Shown here piece by piece: positions 44,101 to 45,637 of a stretch of 45,637 nt of DNA. The position numbers and the translations under genes were made by a program. Origin of the DNA: Oscillospiraceae bacterium (GTDB taxonomy: Bacteria > Bacillota > Clostridia > Oscillospirales > CAG-272); assembly GCA_015064505.1 (NCBI GenBank), contig SVSB01000023.1:1-45637 (forward strand). Reading direction: 5' to 3'. Below the pieces are notes generated by a model. The model was not told where the DNA came from. It was given only the letters and a program-made list of their open reading frames with translations, and made no database searches. The first letter of the stretch is position 1. Each line of letters opens with the position of its first letter.

Positions 44101-45049
44101 CGATCCCGCATACGGCGGCCCCTGGCGCGCAAACGTTCTCGGCTTTACGGACGATTTTGATTACAAGGACGGCGTTCTCCTTGATGGGTTCTATCTTTCC
44201 GATCAAGGTGTTTACGACGGCTTTGCAACGGAATTCTTAAATTCCGGTCACAAGTCGGGTGTTGAAATGTCAAAAATCCCCACGGGCGGAGTAAAGATCG
44301 GGAATAACCTTTACTTCTGCTATATGTCCGTGCGCAGATGGTCGAGTGATACGATAAACGATCCGGAGGACGTTGAGGGCATCTGGAAGTGCAATTACGG
44401 CGGACTGGCGGTATCACGCGATATGGGTCGCACCTGGGAAACACCTTCTGACCTTCGTTGGGATGAGATAACGGATTTTGCACAGCTCTACCCCGTTCTT
44501 GATAACGAGGGCAAGTGGCTTTACCTCTATGGTGTTCCCGGTGGCAGACGCGGCGCTGTAAAGCTCATGCGCGTTGCCGTTGGAGAAGTTGAAAACGTTG
44601 CAGCTTACGAGTACTTTACCGGCTTTGACAACAGAGGCAAGGCAATATTCGAGCAGGGTGCATCCGGCCTTGCCAACAGCAAGCCCGTGATCGATACTCC
44701 TTCAGGCGACGACGGTACAGGTGCAGGCGGTCTTGCAATTATGTACAACGAATATCTCGGCGAGTGGGTAATGCTCTACGCATCCAAGAGAACCGGCGAG
44801 CATAACCTTGCAGGTATCTATATGCGCGTTGCAAACTCCATAGACGGAAAGTGGTCAGATCCCGTGCTTGTGATATCTCAATCTGCAGGCTTTGGTGCCG
44901 TATACGAGCCTCGCGTGTGTGCAAAATATCAAAATGCGGAGACCGGAGAGATGATGCTTATCACGTCTAACTGGGGAGTATATAACTCAATGGTTTACAA
45001 TATAACCCTTGAAAGACGCGGCAAACCGTATATCGACATAATCCAATAA
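41126..45049 (+). CDS. Large secreted DUF4185 protein with two beta-helix modules (1307 aa)
   Basis: The ATG at 41126 follows GGTGAGG and begins a signal peptide (MRSRILSSLLAIFTLLSAIP, cleaved near AYA-AD). A longer frame from 40874 overlaps the regulator and is rejected. The first module (about 32-300) opens with YIKMNGGSDSNSGTSASAP and CYNGVNYKEQNDAR. The second (about 478-900) has VVYVSQAGGGNGLTPSS, EALGMTKNV and NYGGVNYRKDHGA, with NIKGGSF-type rungs. DUF4185 follows (about 950-1300; GGGYMVDCGDFVLMAFGDTE, PTGGVKIGNNLYFCYMSVR, SRDMGRTWETP). No lipobox or C-terminal anchor, so it should be released or held non-covalently. Between the modules (about 300-470) the fold is unclear. Confidence 0.9.
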   Translation: MRSRILSSLLAIFTLLSAIPAIPVTPAYAADASPVIYIKMNGGSDSNSGTSASAPVQTIVAAFDKLAAIGKGGTVVLMDGVNTRTSSSGKLTTLADAGGHVTVTGCYNGVNYKEQNDARLMLINGLIFQNDVTFDYLTFLQIAATNTRTLYLNHNDLTVTENCDTYDYVTGESYAIGVCPPIDKDSPIAKGNGNLVIVTGYKDTSASTTPESFGDQVITLNGAQFGAIHVGNKYYTTSAITEQTRADTGTTWIKIGNGVGVKKGITATQEHTKITTNVRLPDTSVSVILNKDLNVSDYVTVQNPEYFASKGSSLKDYEADGIRGPAVGISYDIDVPWVDSAPVSEFGVAFRLADSIPFSTLNGAKRSYAYTDASDGYRNYRYEFGSSTASFKGVLVYDEQNEISEYDTDITAYPYAIDKTTGYAVVGENYKLNLKELCYLISKNENAPESDKVLADDIIFRAENFVIERFATDPVPKATESTVVYVSQAGGGNGLTPSSTVTFEEALGMTKNVVANTVVIVVTDAITLDPADTIDQNRNDTGAVSADFTYYFPANKSKVIITSNYGGVNYRKDHGASITLTSETAFYGDYTIKNTELINATDLKLCMQYNNVTLGTGLTCTMGANATKYIDLVCGYHAEHSAFNTAETVSCREDARIEILGGKWNGFTAGNVTQNWRSVFGNICKGATLVVDIGNASTSASFNSTDRYYFAVAGQNNVDGTVCVNVNNATFVSSNAITVVQYLMKYDPMMSDYHPVINGNVILNIKGGSFKTNKVVAVPSADSANYAPNVGSNAKINVNVMGGTFYSGALSTTKLQITGSGTATSELYLASGFTASSTSGITTVQAPTADPVLDYAKTTYDAPPVYDKVIVEGLFDLSSASSSELADLQASLPPSDTASSHLTTVKKYYTNANKDLTLRADMMVLNDDNYNLTKVANVEFITMLSGEYSINKTFTNYNIGASGGGYMVDCGDFVLMAFGDTEGEASNSADKNDPAYGGPWRANVLGFTDDFDYKDGVLLDGFYLSDQGVYDGFATEFLNSGHKSGVEMSKIPTGGVKIGNNLYFCYMSVRRWSSDTINDPEDVEGIWKCNYGGLAVSRDMGRTWETPSDLRWDEITDFAQLYPVLDNEGKWLYLYGVPGGRRGAVKLMRVAVGEVENVAAYEYFTGFDNRGKAIFEQGASGLANSKPVIDTPSGDDGTGAGGLAIMYNEYLGEWVMLYASKRTGEHNLAGIYMRVANSIDGKWSDPVLVISQSAGFGAVYEPRVCAKYQNAETGEMMLITSNWGVYNSMVYNITLERRGKPYIDIIQ

Positions 45050-45090
45050 TTAAAAGCTATGGGTACCTTTCGGTACCCATAGCTTTTAAT
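45049..45090. terminator. Bidirectional intrinsic terminator
   Basis: A perfect 19-bp stem (ATTAAAAGCTATGGGTACC with its complement) with a 4-base loop. Its first base is the last base of the preceding stop codon. Confidence 0.92.
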
Positions 45091-45102
45091 TATATAATGC
45101 AA

Positions 45103-45134
45103 AAAACGGCTGTCCCCGCAGGAACAGCCGTTTT
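45103..45134 (-). terminator. Intrinsic terminator of the transaldolase-type gene
   Basis: An 11-bp stem (AAAACGGCTGT with its complement) around a 10-base loop, followed by a T-run on the minus strand. Confidence 0.88.
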
Positions 45135-45146
45135 ATACAAGTTTGA

Positions 45147-45637
45147 TTACTCAGCAAGACCGGAGAGCTTGATTCTCTCCTTCATGTAGCTTACGTCCTC
45201 GCCCTTTACGTTTGCCCAGTTCTGGGAGAACAGAGCCTCTGCCTTGGTGGTAAGAACGTGGCTCATCATCTCCTTGAGAAGAGGATAACGAAGAGCTACC
45301 GCATCGGTACCCGCCATATAAGCCTCGTTTACGTCATAGGTGCTCTTAAGGCTTGCAGCGAGAATACGGGGTGCATCGGGAGTTTCCGCATAGCAATCCT
45401 TGATCGCACGGATGATCTTGTACATATCCATGCCCATTGCGGTTGCGCGGGTCACGAAGGGACAGATTGCCTGTGCACCTACCATTGCCGCTACTGCCGC
45501 CTGAGATACGGAGAACAGACAAGTCGCTACGCAGAGAATATCCTTCTCGCGGAGCTTCTTGATGGCTCTGAAGCCCTTCTCGTCTGCTATGATCTTGCCG
45601 CGTACTCGGGGGCTCTTCTCGTGAAGCTCCTCAACGC
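45147..45637 (-). CDS. Transaldolase / fructose-6-phosphate aldolase family, 3' part
   Basis: The frame stays open to the window edge, so the N-terminus is missing. Visible motifs: RGKIIADEKGFRAIKKL, with the Lys in the position of the Schiff-base residue in the family motif (VKIPVT...AIKxL); ILCVATCLFSVSQAAVAAMVGA, matching VATAIFSxxQAxxAxxAGA; and CPFVTRATAMGMD. It acts in the pentose phosphate or related sugar-phosphate pathway. Which substrate it uses is unclear. It is separated from the surface-protein operon by two hairpins, so it is a different unit. Confidence 0.85.
   Translation of the reverse strand, partial: VEELHEKSPRVRGKIIADEKGFRAIKKLREKDILCVATCLFSVSQAAVAAMVGAQAICPFVTRATAMGMDMYKIIRAIKDCYAETPDAPRILAASLKSTYDVNEAYMAGTDAVALRYPLLKEMMSHVLTTKAEALFSQNWANVKGEDVSYMKERIKLSGLAE

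Noticed and set aside
1-45637. Insertion sequence, prophage, integron or RNA gene
   Set aside because: No transposase, integrase, terminal inverted repeats, tRNA cloverleaf or rRNA sequence was recognised by eye; a covariance-model search could still find small RNAs.

Overview
The window looks like chromosomal DNA of an uncultured, gut-type, Gram-positive spore-former of the class Clostridia. The grounds are a SpoIVB sporulation peptidase, strong AAGGAGG ribosome-binding sites, sortase-type or Lys-rich surface anchors, lipoproteins and intrinsic hairpin terminators between transcription units. No rRNA, tRNA, CRISPR array, transposase or phage gene was recognised. The species cannot be named from the sequence.

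Layout. (1) 1-10810: five large surface proteins. Two are tandem + strand GH43-type glycoside hydrolase proteins with membrane tails; the first is cut by the window edge. Three are - strand paralogues with Thr-rich stalks and PPTGD anchors, each with its own promoter and terminator. (2) 11037-11612: a 154-bp tandem repeat with no convincing gene. (3) 11617-16781, - strand: a small acidic membrane protein, peptide release factor 2, and a heterodimeric ABC exporter. (4) 16990-24305, + strand: spoIVB, a YbjN-like protein, a very unusual 1094-residue AAA+ / receiver-like / FtsH-type protease fusion, a DHDPS/NAL-family aldolase and a sialidase-fold protein. (5) 24366-29833, - strand: a run of small accessory genes (two APH-type kinases, a methyltransferase, a PstS-like binding protein, two tiny membrane proteins, a zinc ribbon, a DinB-like protein, a membrane protein), with a divergent membrane-protein gene at 29986. 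(6) 30733-45049: a carbohydrate locus. A solute-binding lipoprotein and a DUF6259-like hydrolase lie on the - strand, divergent from two DUF4185 lipoproteins, an AraC-type regulator and a 1307-residue secreted DUF4185 protein. (7) The 3' part of a transaldolase/fructose-6-phosphate-aldolase gene at the right edge.

The main theme is one modular family. Eight proteins share a predicted beta-helix module: an entry motif of the type DGxNGxDxxDG, then a DGVDYR-like motif, then many xVxINGGxF rungs. This module is joined to three different C-terminal cassettes: GH43 plus Ig-like plus membrane anchor; Thr-rich stalk plus sortase-like signal; or DUF4185. GH43 and DUF4185 (which includes CAZy GH183 endo-D-arabinanases) both include arabinofuranose-cleaving enzymes. 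A secreted arabinan-directed or related glycan-degrading surface system is therefore a reasonable inference, not a demonstrated function. The second standout is the soluble double-AAA+ protease fusion, apparently co-transcribed with an aldolase and a sialidase-fold protein.
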